A DNA stretch of 63,297 bases, from contig JASJCB010000019.1 in the NCBI GenBank assembly GCA_030066195.1, positions 1 to 63,297 on the forward strand, written 5' to 3'. Each line of letters begins with the position of its first letter. Position 1 is the stretch's first letter. The notes beneath the pieces are model-generated. The model did no database searches, was not told the DNA's origin, and worked only from the letters and a program-made list of their open reading frames with translations. Made by a program: the position numbers and the translations under genes. Below are positions 56,901 to 59,821 of the stretch, piece by piece. This stretch comes from Acidobacteriota bacterium. GTDB lineage: Bacteria > Acidobacteriota > Holophagae > Acanthopleuribacterales > Acanthopleuribacteraceae.

Positions 56901-59388
56901 AAGACAGTGACCAGAAGTCAACGCAGGCGTGATGGACGGTCAACTGCAAGACGTATTCGTTGTCGGGACGCCGGATCAGGTGCAGTCTCAGCAGGTGCCC
57001 GGTTCCGAAGGGTCGATGAGCCTCGGTGACCAGATAGGTATGCAACTGATCCTCGCTCCAGGAGGTAGCATCTACTTCCTGTAACCGGGGGACCAAGGTG
57101 CGGTGTACCTGTTGAAAAGACTCGCCCTTTACCATCTCCAGGGTGGTCCGCAACATGGGGTGTCGAGCCACAAGCGATTCGAAGGCGCCGCGCAACGCGG
57201 GGATGTCCACATCGCCCAAAAGAGTCATCGCGCGCGAGATGTTATAAGCGGCGCTTTCGGGCCGCAGGTGGGTATGGAACCAAAGTGCCTGTTGACCGTG
57301 CGACAACGGGTGATGTCCCAACGGATTTCCCTGGCGCTCGATGGGTACCTCTTCTTCGACCGGTTCGGCCAGGCGGTATAACAGAGTGCGGGCGATGGAA
57401 CGCAAAGAGCCGCCGTCGAAAAAGTTGTCGATGGGCAGTACCAGCGATAGCTGGCTCTCTACCTGGTGTTGCACTTCGACCGCGGCCAACGAATCCAGGC
57501 CCAACGAGGCCAGCGAGCGGTCCTCCAGCATATGCGCCGGATCCCTGCCCAGAATACCGGCCACCGTGCGCCGCAGCCAGGAGATGAGGAGGCGACGCCG
57601 GGTGCGGTCGTCAGAAGCCGTGGTCAACTCGGCGCGAATGGCCGATTCCGGTTGGACCGGTTTGGGCGCCGGATCATCGTTGTGGCTACGTTTGACCAGC
57701 TCGAGCCGATCCTCCAAGAACATGGCGCGGCAGGCGGCGCGCTGGATCTTTCCGCTGGAGGTTTTGGGAATGGTGCCCGTTTTGATCAGGGCAACCGTAT
57801 AGACCCGGGCCTCATGCTCCTCGAAAACCGCCTCGCGGATAGTGTCGATGACCTCGTCCGGATCCAACTTGGAGTGGCGGCTGATCTCCCAGATAACCAC
57901 CAACTGCTCCCCGTCGTCGCCCGGAATAGATATGGCGGCGCCGCGCCCCGGAGGTAAGTTCGGATTATGGGCTTCCACGGTTTGTTCGATGTCTTGAGGA
58001 TAGAGGTTGCGACCTCGGATGATGATCAGGTCCTTACAGCGACCGGTCACGTACAATTCGCCGTTCAGCAGGGCGCCCAGATCACCGGTGCGCAGGAAGG
58101 GACCCTCGCCGCTATGCAACCTGGCGTCAAAGGTTTCGCGCGTGGCCTCTTTGCGGCGGAAGTACCCGCCGGTGACAGACGGACCCGCGATCCAGATCTC
58201 CCCCACATCTCCATCAGGCTTTTGGACGAAGGTTTCGGGGTCGACGATGCGCACATCCATGTCCGGACGACCGCTGGAGACCAGCACGCGGCCCTTGTCC
58301 GTCGGCTGGAGTTTGCCGGCGGCCAGTTTGTCCGTGTCCACGGTCGAACGCACCGGGGGCGTGCCGCGCGCGACGCTGCAAACGAACAGGGTGACTTCGG
58401 CCAGGCCGTAGCAGGGATGAAAGGCCTCGCGACGGAAGCCGCAAGAGCTAAATACTTTACAGAAGGCGTCCAAAGTTTCGGGACGAATGGGTTCCGCGCC
58501 GTTGAAGGCAATGTCCCAGCAGCTCAAGTCCAGACCGGCCCGATCTTCCTCACTGACCTTGCGAGCGCACAAGGCATAGGCGAAATCCGGACCGCCGCTC
58601 AACACGGCGCGTTGTTCCGAAATAATCTTCAACCAGCGCACGGGGCGTCGCAGAAAGTCCATGGGCGACAAGAAGGTGCAGGAGGCCCCCAAATAGAGCG
58701 GGTGCAGGATGGCGCCGATCAAACCCATGTCGTGATAAAGCGGTAGCCAACTGACGGTGTTGGACCGGTCATCGGTGCCGAAACCGCGTTGGGCGGCGGC
58801 CTGGTTGGCCATCAGGTTGCCGTGACTGACCAAAACGCCTTTAGGTGTGGCGGTCGAACCGGAGGTATACTGCAAAAACGCCAGTGAATCGCCCGAGAGC
58901 TCGGGTTCCCGCCAAAGATCGGCCATGCCGGCCTCGGCGTCTTCGATAGCGCACCAGATCAGGTTCTCGAAGATTTCACCTTCGCCGCCCATGGCCTGTT
59001 CGAACGAGGTCACGGCGCGATTGCCCAACACCATGCGAATTTCGGCATCGTTGGTGATGCTGCGCAGGCGCGGGACCGAACGATGCATCCGGTTGGGATT
59101 GGGCGGATAGGCGGGAACCGCTACCACCCCGGCATAAAGACAGCCGAAGAAGGCGGCCAGATAATCCAACCCCGGCTGGAATAGCAGCAGAACACGCTCG
59201 CCGCGAGGTTTCCCGTCCAGGGTTTCGGTTATCAGTGCGGCCACGGCGCGCGCTCGTCGATCTAATTGAGCATGGGTCACCGTAACATCGTGCCGGTTGG
59301 TCGACGAAAACGTGAAGGCAGTCTTATCGGGACAATCAGCCGCCCTGGCGGACAGCAGCTCAACCCAGGTACTGTAGGTTTTTGTCAT
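38149..59388 (-). CDS. NRPS2: complete five-module lipopeptide synthetase with two N-methyltransferases and a thioesterase
   Basis: About 7080 aa from ATG at 59388. The frame is open back to GTG at 59448, but neither start has a strong RBS (see the leader ORF at 59385-59468). Order: FAAL, ACP, C, A1, PCP, C, A2, PCP, C, A3 with nMT, PCP, C, A4, PCP, C, A5 with nMT, PCP, TE. All C domains have HHxxxDG-type motifs except the first, HHACVDFWS, which fits a starter C joining acyl-ACP to residue 1. My readings of the specificity residues: A1 and A4 DLFNNALTYK (a code known for Ala); A2 VDWVVSLADK; A3 and A5 DALHAGCVLK (not assigned). No epimerase domain. Inferred product: acyl-Ala-X-(N-Me)Y-Ala-(N-Me)Y, released or cyclised by the TE. 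It is convergent with aat and divergent from the amidotransferase gene. Confidence 0.95.
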   Translation of the reverse strand: MTKTYSTWVELLSARAADCPDKTAFTFSSTNRHDVTVTHAQLDRRARAVAALITETLDGKPRGERVLLLFQPGLDYLAAFFGCLYAGVVAVPAYPPNPNRMHRSVPRLRSITNDAEIRMVLGNRAVTSFEQAMGGEGEIFENLIWCAIEDAEAGMADLWREPELSGDSLAFLQYTSGSTATPKGVLVSHGNLMANQAAAQRGFGTDDRSNTVSWLPLYHDMGLIGAILHPLYLGASCTFLSPMDFLRRPVRWLKIISEQRAVLSGGPDFAYALCARKVSEEDRAGLDLSCWDIAFNGAEPIRPETLDAFCKVFSSCGFRREAFHPCYGLAEVTLFVCSVARGTPPVRSTVDTDKLAAGKLQPTDKGRVLVSSGRPDMDVRIVDPETFVQKPDGDVGEIWIAGPSVTGGYFRRKEATRETFDARLHSGEGPFLRTGDLGALLNGELYVTGRCKDLIIIRGRNLYPQDIEQTVEAHNPNLPPGRGAAISIPGDDGEQLVVIWEISRHSKLDPDEVIDTIREAVFEEHEARVYTVALIKTGTIPKTSSGKIQRAACRAMFLEDRLELVKRSHNDDPAPKPVQPESAIRAELTTASDDRTRRRLLISWLRRTVAGILGRDPAHMLEDRSLASLGLDSLAAVEVQHQVESQLSLVLPIDNFFDGGSLRSIARTLLYRLAEPVEEEVPIERQGNPLGHHPLSHGQQALWFHTHLRPESAAYNISRAMTLLGDVDIPALRGAFESLVARHPMLRTTLEMVKGESFQQVHRTLVPRLQEVDATSWSEDQLHTYLVTEAHRPFGTGHLLRLHLIRRPDNEYVLQLTVHHACVDFWSLSLIMHEIGVSYRALREKRPVPLGKPALRYTDYIHWQRRLLAGTRGEQLWEFWENLLPADPPVLDIPTDFPRPTELSERGAFYNFYLPARLIRRIKRLARSQETTLHTVLLSAFCVLLHRYGGQDELVVGSPSMGRTRAGLADVVGYFVNPLPLPVTFRHAGETLSFDQILERMKRTAMAALAHGDFPFPLMVERLQPRRDPAFSPVFQAMFVYQSTPPYGQEGIGAFAMGEDEVYLNLDGLEMESFSFEHQATPFDLTLVTGETGSDRLRFTLEYNMDLFTRSSMERMAARYGLLLEGIAAHIDRSVDQLPFLSHTERNHLLVNYNQTRNTFDRELLLHQGFQEQAEINGDGTALVFGDRNITYSELNSRADRLTGHLLTLGVRPETRVALLMERRVEMIVSMLAVLKAGGAYVPLDPAYPQDRREHMIQDAAAPILLTTRNVPHADTVATVVNVEDLRDLPTPKAETPNVVTHSCQLAYLIYTSGSTGKPKAVSVTHRNAVALVSWAQSVYSPKDLRGVLAATSICFDLSIFEIFLPLSVGGTVFLVENVLACANIPRTGEVTLINTVPSAAAELVHGSWLPPRVRVINLAGEPLSRALVDDLYKHSSAQRIYDLYGPSEDTTYSTCALRTPGGPVVIGRPIHNTEVYLLDKHLNPVPLGLPGELYLAGEGLSRGYLNHPELTAAAFVPNPLSNEPGKRLYRTGDLARYLPRAGSNASGLDRDMPSLVFLGRADRQVKVRGFRVEPGEIETRLFKHEAVARCVVVTDGRRQAANLLAYVVFEPECHVTPLELAEYLKQTLPDYMIPALFITMDSLPVLPNGKLDHSALPAPETYRCASYVAPRDVREATLRDIWAQVLNLPRIGVDDNFFELGGHSLSATRVISRVRETFGVELPLRLIFETPTVAALAAHLFNADEHTLPPLRPTSEFNEPGIPLPLSFSQQRLWFLDRLEGAGPTYNVPVALCLDGPLDTGALEAAFDHMAERHDSLRTIFIDQDGEPFQVVCAHHSYLLPIIDISTLPPTRIEEELVKLIRNHGRKVFNLATGPLISVRLVRVERETHYLLVNQHHIITDGWSLGVMVEELKTLYAAAVTDEPVTLPPLPVQYADFTLWQRSWLHGDLLEQQVAWWREELDGAPDVLPLPIDRQRPIMQTFEGARINVTLDLDTTQRLNRLAQEHGVTLFMVLLAAYADFLSRYSHKDDLTIGFPIANRNRAELENLLGFFINTLVIRVDLRARDNAAISLEELLHRVREAALGAWAHQNVPFEKLVDELNPERDTSHSPLFQVMFALQNTPMEAFNLPGLEVSLADRSTDIAKFDLSLDLRETNTGLEGFLEYNTTLFEDSTARRMHRHLLNLIRAYAALADNDGPRVLLPNISLLDHGERQRLLYAWNDTVEGYPHADTVHGLFQARAITIPGATAAIFDHGTLSFGELDARSNQMARHLRELGVTRETLVGVLLGRSPEMLITLFGILKAGGAYMPLDTGYPAERLVYMVQDAEVRVLVTDTNAPDPGFGEVRRLYMDKERAVIGAHSREPLNLKVFADNPIHIHYTSGSTGKPKGVLGTHRGVINRLNWMWRVYPFEVEDLCIQKTALSFVDAVWEIFGPALAGQTTVYAADEVTRDPVRLMLRLEETGVTRLVLVPSLLESFMAADSDWARRLHKIKFWVTSGEALPPDLCYRFYKDNPDALLLNLYGSSEVSADVTAFETRIGLSPERVPIGHAVDNTRIYITGPRGQLCPTGVPGELQAGGAGLGRGYLGQPALTAEKFVPDPYSNIPGERLYRTGDLARRLGDGTLSFCGRIDHQVKVRGFRIELGEIESVLSAFPGVANAVVLAADDKNGGHRLSAFAVLDENEKHITASLLRGALSRSLPDYMVPATITILHDMPLTPNGKLDRQALINLAEEALPISNSVFAAPRNPTENLLCGIWVEVLMLDRPIGVHDNFFELGGHSLTATRVVSRVRKQMGADLSLQDFFRAPTVAALSRIVGAPVVESEGIPLLSREETPGGVVHFPLSYAQQRLWFLHRLEPDSPRYNIPVVLRISGLFHPDLAYRALSQIAARHETLRTTFVTGDGDRPLQRIAPNPAVNLSVIDLMHLANPAGEADRRIHDEVAGPFDLAESPPWRAMILQMGNQEWILVFNMHHIISDGWSLSVLTREFSAAYAALYTGTRADLRPMSVQYADYAHWQRVRIQEDPDASLGWWRARLADAPTGVDLKPDMVHGGNNRPFGEVISVFKPDLTRRLKSLGRSRDATLYMTLLAAFKLLLMRYTGQADLVVGSPLANRNHSDIEHLIGFFVNTVVLRTDMRHVGHFGDLLQKVRDNTLGAYAHQELPFNYLVEVLAPERESTGNPLFNIMFALQNIPEARLTIAGVTMKQVETPDLETRFDLSPTFYENPDGSLILRFQYDAGRFTELTARRLSHLYSRLLAEVTADANLPLTAYTLGAEEERVAALERLNHGTDAYPAGDTIVSLFHKSARIHPERTALVIDNVALDYRELELRAQQLAAALMVHGLRTEEVVAVTVPRSVEMIIALLGIMKAGGSYLGLDPHAPADRNAAILETAGVRFVLYHPDWSGKLPEDRSLCLLDPTAMSRQPERPALLPLVLPESRAYISFTSGSTGKPKGVEITHRGVLRLVCQAAYLGIAGGETMLHSASLAFDASTLEIWACLLNGGRLVLLPPGDDAYGRIGETIARKGVTWVHLTAALFRLAAEEQRHLLGNLRHLATGGDAASSQHFSSVMQDCPQLSLYNCYGPTETTVLATSHQAKPGPWRTIPIGRPVNNTTVYLLDTALNPVAAGLPGQVFVGGPGLARGYLRDPSQTAARFLPNPYDPKPGQRLYRTGDLARLLPNDTLEFLGRMDHQVKIRGFRIEPAEIQAALTDHEAVSEAVVLPWTTTSGERRLVAYLQRDTDYNVDAESAHGQHEQIENWRGFFDRDIYGEDTGEDPTTNLSGWISVYDDKPIPKEEMLRWLNDAVSRLPALKPKRVLELGCGTGMFLYRLAPQAESYTGLDIAESALDHIRNHLNRPELDGTKIRLHCRAAHQIDDLPADFDLVLLNSVVQYFPRKAYLDRLLERVLEHMPSRGNIFLGDIRHFGLLPHLKADVVFFKARESENADVLRRQFGEAMEQESELLLHPDYFHALPVVEPRVRHVDVFLKQGPDHNELTCFRYDVMLHKGAVKPLPVTPRDWQETDLNRLKTILTEERPEHLAVNGIPNARVIRAACLLDLLEDEAWKGTRGAGWVQAEQALTNSIDPFAILTLARETGYTAQLMLPPGAAVTTFAVVFHRDKTPLPVQWPPEIPVASEPTANRPMKGAIERELVARLHDYLSGLLPDYMVPDHLTFLESFPRTAGGKIDRSRLPDPRLLSGIAGTGHVPPVTETETFLSGVWCELLEARRVGREDDFFDLGGHSLLATRVVSRIRAEYGVEPQLRDLFNHTRLSDMAALIDSLTDKEPQASTDTEPAAMERPEGPLPLSFAQQRLWFLDRLDGPSPTYNMPAAYRLSGELHPNALEEALNRVIQRHEILRTSFHDNRGEPCQVIHEHKPFHLSVTDLTGLPPDAMETNLEREMKMWSQITFRLDRLPLLAARLLRLGGGENLLLVNMHHIVSDGWSMSVLMSELKLFYDAATRNARIVASPLPLQYADYTLWQIERLKGGLMSTQAAWWREQMAGAPELLEIPTDHPRPAIQQFEGGRVKLRLDQNVTDGLRALARTGNATLFAVLSTAFADVLSRYSGREEICLGTPVAGRGHEGLEQLIGFFVNTLVLRMNLGLDETGMEPTVSRLVARMQETVLGAMTHRDIPFEKLVDELNPERDLSRPPLFQAMIALQNAPAGEFQLEGVTVNELDLEAGSARFDLFLNLVERDAGLSGTLEYSTTLFEHATAQTLIDRFSNLVAGYAQSVGRGAPSPRRSQVCMLDPEEHNHLLFGLNHNALPFDREVSVHSLIFDQAERRPHAVAVVAGRHRLTYGRLTRSAQDLAGRLRQQGIGPEDRVGIFVERTHHMVTAVLGVLAAGAAYVPLDPAYPAERLALLMQDAECRAMVCTRNTAAANNTDLPIVYVDQPRLSAPVKLPRTLPQQTAYLIYTSGSTGKPKGVAITHRNVISLLTWAQTLYPDELLSGVAATTSLNFDLSAFELYLPLSRGGTVYILENALALTDTPPGGEITLLNSVPSAVAELLPARLIPDSVKVVNMAGEPLSTELVDAVYTQTSAEKVYDLYGPSESTTYATVALREPGGSATIGRPIANTRAYVLDAYLSPVPVGISGELFLAGDGLARCYHGRPAQTAERFMPNPFASVHGDRLYRTGDRVKLDGRGNLIFLGRADYQIKLRGFRIEPGEIESALGDWPEIDSCAVIADLERGQLIAFTVPTEEAALPSVADMKDRLSRILPAYMIPHAFVPLNSMPRTLNGKLDRKALIASARSHGAETEHGFHPPRNQKEEKLCTIWAGVLETGKPIGIHDNFFELGGHSLSATRVVSRMRAQMKVELPLKTFFRAPTIAALVAYLDKEHDIDPILIAPRLPGSDGTLCMPLSYAQERLWFLYRASPESSWYNMPTCLQVNGPFRPDLAAAAFDTMVERHETLRTTFRVADDDSCQVIAPGGVPHIKTVDLSALSQAESAARDLSRNEAAAPFDLETGPLWRVLMLRLEPDAWMLVFTMHHIISDGWSMSVLTREFTEIYAALLTGETPDLQPMSIQYADFAVWQREQPEERMEAQSAYWRKRLAGAPSMVDLKPDFIATGSGRPRGEVVLHFDPETTERLTAMGRLHEATLYMVLLAGFKLLLQRMTGSEDLVIGSPVANRNRADIEHLIGFFVNTIVIRTRVSRTEPFKALLQAVREAAMEAYDNQDLPFNRLVEECAPERSVQATPLFNIMFSLQNMPTVGLHLRDVTIDPLPLIDQDTKFDLCPTFYPTDRGGLRFVLEYDAGRFAHRTIQRMAELYRNLLCRLPDHDALPIHAHRFMSERETMAMVLCANRTTAPYPEDRTIPDLFDEIAAAHAKQTALITGNRRVTYRTLNRQADQLAQYLISSGLRREEVVAVCLPRGVELITAMLGILKAGGAYFCPDPKAPISRLAYMLQKSGAGMVLTNRNWPGLLPPVGGLHVIDPADIPRTVKKTGIVSRSSGDRAYVSYTSGSTGVPKGVCITHRGVLRLVCRADYLNLEPGETMLLSASAAFDASTLEIWGSLLNRGRLVILDEGEEALRHIGRTIRQHEVTWAHLTAALFRLIAEEQLSDLESLKVLATGGDTASPQLCRRVLQAYPDLKLHNCYGPTETTVLATSYHALPEPRLPARIPIGKPVNNTTVYLLDHEGRAAASGMPGEIYVGGPGLARGYLGEPAQTAERFIPNTFAWSPGDRLYRTGDLARFRPDGNLEFLGRVDHQVKIRGFRIEPGEIESALTLHEAVREAVVIPREVENDERRLAAYVLTDPLHTMDSGLDRGEIMRIDNWRDFFDRDLYRRSDEEDDPTANISGWISVYDDSDIPREDMMEWLDDTVAKIRVLKPLRILEPGCGTGMFLFRLAPYAERYVGLDIAANALNHINAHLDHPTIKDRDVRLMQRAAHELDDLPADFDLVLMNSVVQYFPGLAYTDETMASARTHLAPGGAFFVGDVRHFGLLAHLKADVVVFKADDATEAAGLRRNLREALDQESELLLHPDFFYGLVARGRFSHGEVLLKQGRTHNELTAFRYDVRLHTASVDAVALEPRHWVEEQLDADKLTDLLTQPGRDLLAVHAIPNARTARASKLLALLEDPGWNGTRKQAWDQAEACITRHVDPQDLVDLGRKAGYGVRLMHAPGAAPHTFAAVFSKDPTVPVRWPGLSSTADIQRAHLANRPMKGVRKIELAARLRDYLAGVLPDYLIPEHLEIMDQFPRTAGGKVDRGRLPDPRGLIGVSGYVPPKTVTETDLAEIWAELLERRHVGRHADFFQLGGHSLMAVRLLNRIQSRFHVRLPVSVVFQQPTLAGLADLIDTASLETRCLTRLNSETDGRPWFMIHPAGGQTHWYLPLAGNLDVPVFGLESPALKGGDLFTDLSELAAFYLESALDTGAQEPFRLLGWSLGGPIAFEMALQLEERGKTPACLVLVDSLRRQQIGNWNETTRALVFLHDLMSDVSEAQRQKALAAASPGDSAATLFRKLKERNLLPEEWAPEFLRDMFRVYEANLGMAADYQPGRAYRGQVILVRAQDSVSSGQISDLCNGWGNFCKGDLRVVDMPGDHYNLLRRERVGRLVRLLKRAMAVEAVP
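38965..43305 (-). other. NRPS2 module 5: C - A with embedded N-methyltransferase - PCP
   Basis: C domain HHIISDG. A5: YTSGSTGVPKGV, AFDASTLEIW, HLTAALFRLI, LATGGDTAS and NCYGPTETTVL, giving DALHAGCVLK, identical to A3. The methyltransferase carries ISGWISVYDDSDIP, LEPGCGTGMFLFRLAP (near 40320-40370), YVGLDIAANAL and LMNSVVQYFP. The final A motif is GGKVDRGRL. PCP GGHSLMAVR. Modules 3 and 5 look like copies of one ancestral module. Confidence 0.85.
43345..46470 (-). other. NRPS2 module 4: C - A(Ala) - PCP
   Basis: C domain HHIVSDG. A4: YTSGSTGKPKGV, NFDLSAFELY, TLLNSVPSAVAEL, VNMAGEPL, YDLYGPSESTTY and NGKLD. The code DLFNNALTYK is identical to A1, and the domains are similar outside the pocket too. 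PCP GGHSLSATR. Confidence 0.8.
46530..50880 (-). other. NRPS2 module 3: C - A with embedded N-methyltransferase - PCP
   Basis: C domain HHIISDG. A3 motifs FTSGSTGKPKGV, AFDASTLEIW, HLTAALFRLA, LATGGDAAS and NCYGPTETTVL give DALHAGCVLK. After motif A8 (QVKIRGFRIEPAE) a SAM-dependent methyltransferase of about 400 residues is inserted: LSGWISVYDDKPIP, VLELGCGTGMFLYRLAP (near 47885-47940), YTGLDIAESAL, LLNSVVQYFP. The A domain resumes and ends with GGKIDRSRL. The position is that of N-methyltransferases that methylate the aminoacyl nitrogen before condensation. PCP GGHSLLATR. Confidence 0.85.
50930..54111 (-). other. NRPS2 module 2: C - A(unassigned, possibly basic) - PCP
   Basis: C domain HHIITDG. 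A2 has the core YTSGSTGKPKGV, but the position that is normally Asp235 (binding the alpha-amino group) is Val: LSFVDAVWEIF, with Asp one position later. Further motifs are LVLVPSLL, FWVTSGEAL and LYGSSEVSAD. The code read is VDWVVSLADK. Asp at the ninth position is common in codes for basic residues, so Arg, Orn or Lys is my guess. PCP GGHSLTATR. Confidence 0.65.
54139..57318 (-). other. NRPS2 module 1: starter C - A(Ala) - PCP
   Basis: Residues about 711-1770. The C domain has HHACVDFWS in place of the usual HHxxxDGWS; the catalytic second His and the Asp are kept. A1: YTSGSTGKPKAV, CFDLSIFEIF, TLINTVPSAAAEL, INLAGEPL, YDLYGPSEDTTY and NGKLD. The derived code DLFNNALTYK corresponds to an alanine code in the literature as I recall it. 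PCP Ser near 1725 (GGHSLSATR). Confidence 0.75.
57349..59388 (-). other. NRPS2 loading block: FAAL and ACP
   Basis: Residues about 21-700, numbering from GTG 59448. FAAL motifs: YTSGSTATPKGV (195), SWLPLYHDMGLIGAIL, AFHPCYGLAEVTLFV, RTGDLGAL, CKDLIIIRGRNLYPQDIE and PKTSSGKIQR (catalytic Lys near 567). ACP site Ser653 (LGLDSLAAVE). It activates a fatty acid and loads it on the ACP. Its sequence differs clearly from the NRPS1 FAAL, so the two lines probably choose their own acyl chains. Confidence 0.9.
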
Positions 59389-59468
59389 GGCTCGCCGGAT
59401 CTCCGGTAAGCGCCGGCCCCCCCGACCGGTAAGCTGATCATTACCCACGGATCACTGGTTGGTTTCAT
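59385..59468 (-). CDS. Leader ORF (27 aa) with strong RBS, out of frame with NRPS2 and overlapping its ATG
   Basis: AGGAGG lies five bases before ATG at 59468, the best ribosome-binding site in the region. The frame starts MKPTSDPWVMISLPVGG and ends after 27 codons at TGA (59387-59385). This TGA overlaps the NRPS2 ATG (59388-59386) as ATGA. Inside is a run of seven G (59417-59423 on the minus strand). One extra G, or a -1 slip on GGG-GGG-G, would fuse the leader to the NRPS2 frame. Options are a coupling leader peptide, a phase-variable tract, programmed frameshifting, or a homopolymer sequencing error. Confidence 0.5.
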   Translation of the reverse strand: MKPTSDPWVMISLPVGGAGAYRRSGEP

Positions 59469-59821
59469 ATGGTCCTCCTGAGAGCCCACGGAAAACAGAA
59501 TCAGACGGCGGGCACGTGGGCATGAGGTGCAGGTAGGTCCGGAAAACCCATATGTTTGTGCATTTCAGGGAGTAATAGACGCGCGTTGGCATTTTTTCAG
59601 GTTTAGCGTGTCATTTCACATCCTTTTTGTTTTATCGTCCGGCCATAGTTGACGCTTGAGAATTTAATGTGTAATTTTGCAAGATTGGTCTCAAGGGACT
59701 TATCCAACAGCAGAGCGGCGCCGGCATCACCTCTTTCGGATCTTGAACGGTCCGGTCATAATTACCCTGCCGGGACGGAAATCCCTTGACGCGGGACTCG
59801 TCGGCCAATAGAGTTCCCCCT
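59469..59821. other. Divergent intergenic region between NRPS2 and the amidotransferase gene
   Basis: It must hold promoters for both divergent transcripts. GCCCACG (59484-59490) and CGTGGGC (59515-59521) form a 7-bp inverted repeat just upstream of the leader RBS. The best -12-like element on the minus strand is TTGCA near 59675-59690, but its -24 partner is poor. The central part is AT-rich (59580-59680). Only the repeats upstream of NRPS1 carry the AGGTCACCGTTA motif; I do not see it here. Confidence 0.5.

Noticed and set aside
59389..59448. GTG at 59448 as the NRPS2 start
   Set aside because: No RBS precedes it, the 20 extra residues are Arg/Gly-rich and unlike FAAL N-termini, and typical FAAL sequence begins at the ATG at 59388.
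59449..59785. Sigma-54 promoter for NRPS2
   Set aside because: TGAGAC-N5-TTGCA on the minus strand has a good -12 half but a poor -24 half.
59786..59821. Upstream in-frame start of the amidotransferase gene
   Set aside because: It would add 12 residues before the catalytic Cys2, which must be N-terminal in this enzyme family.
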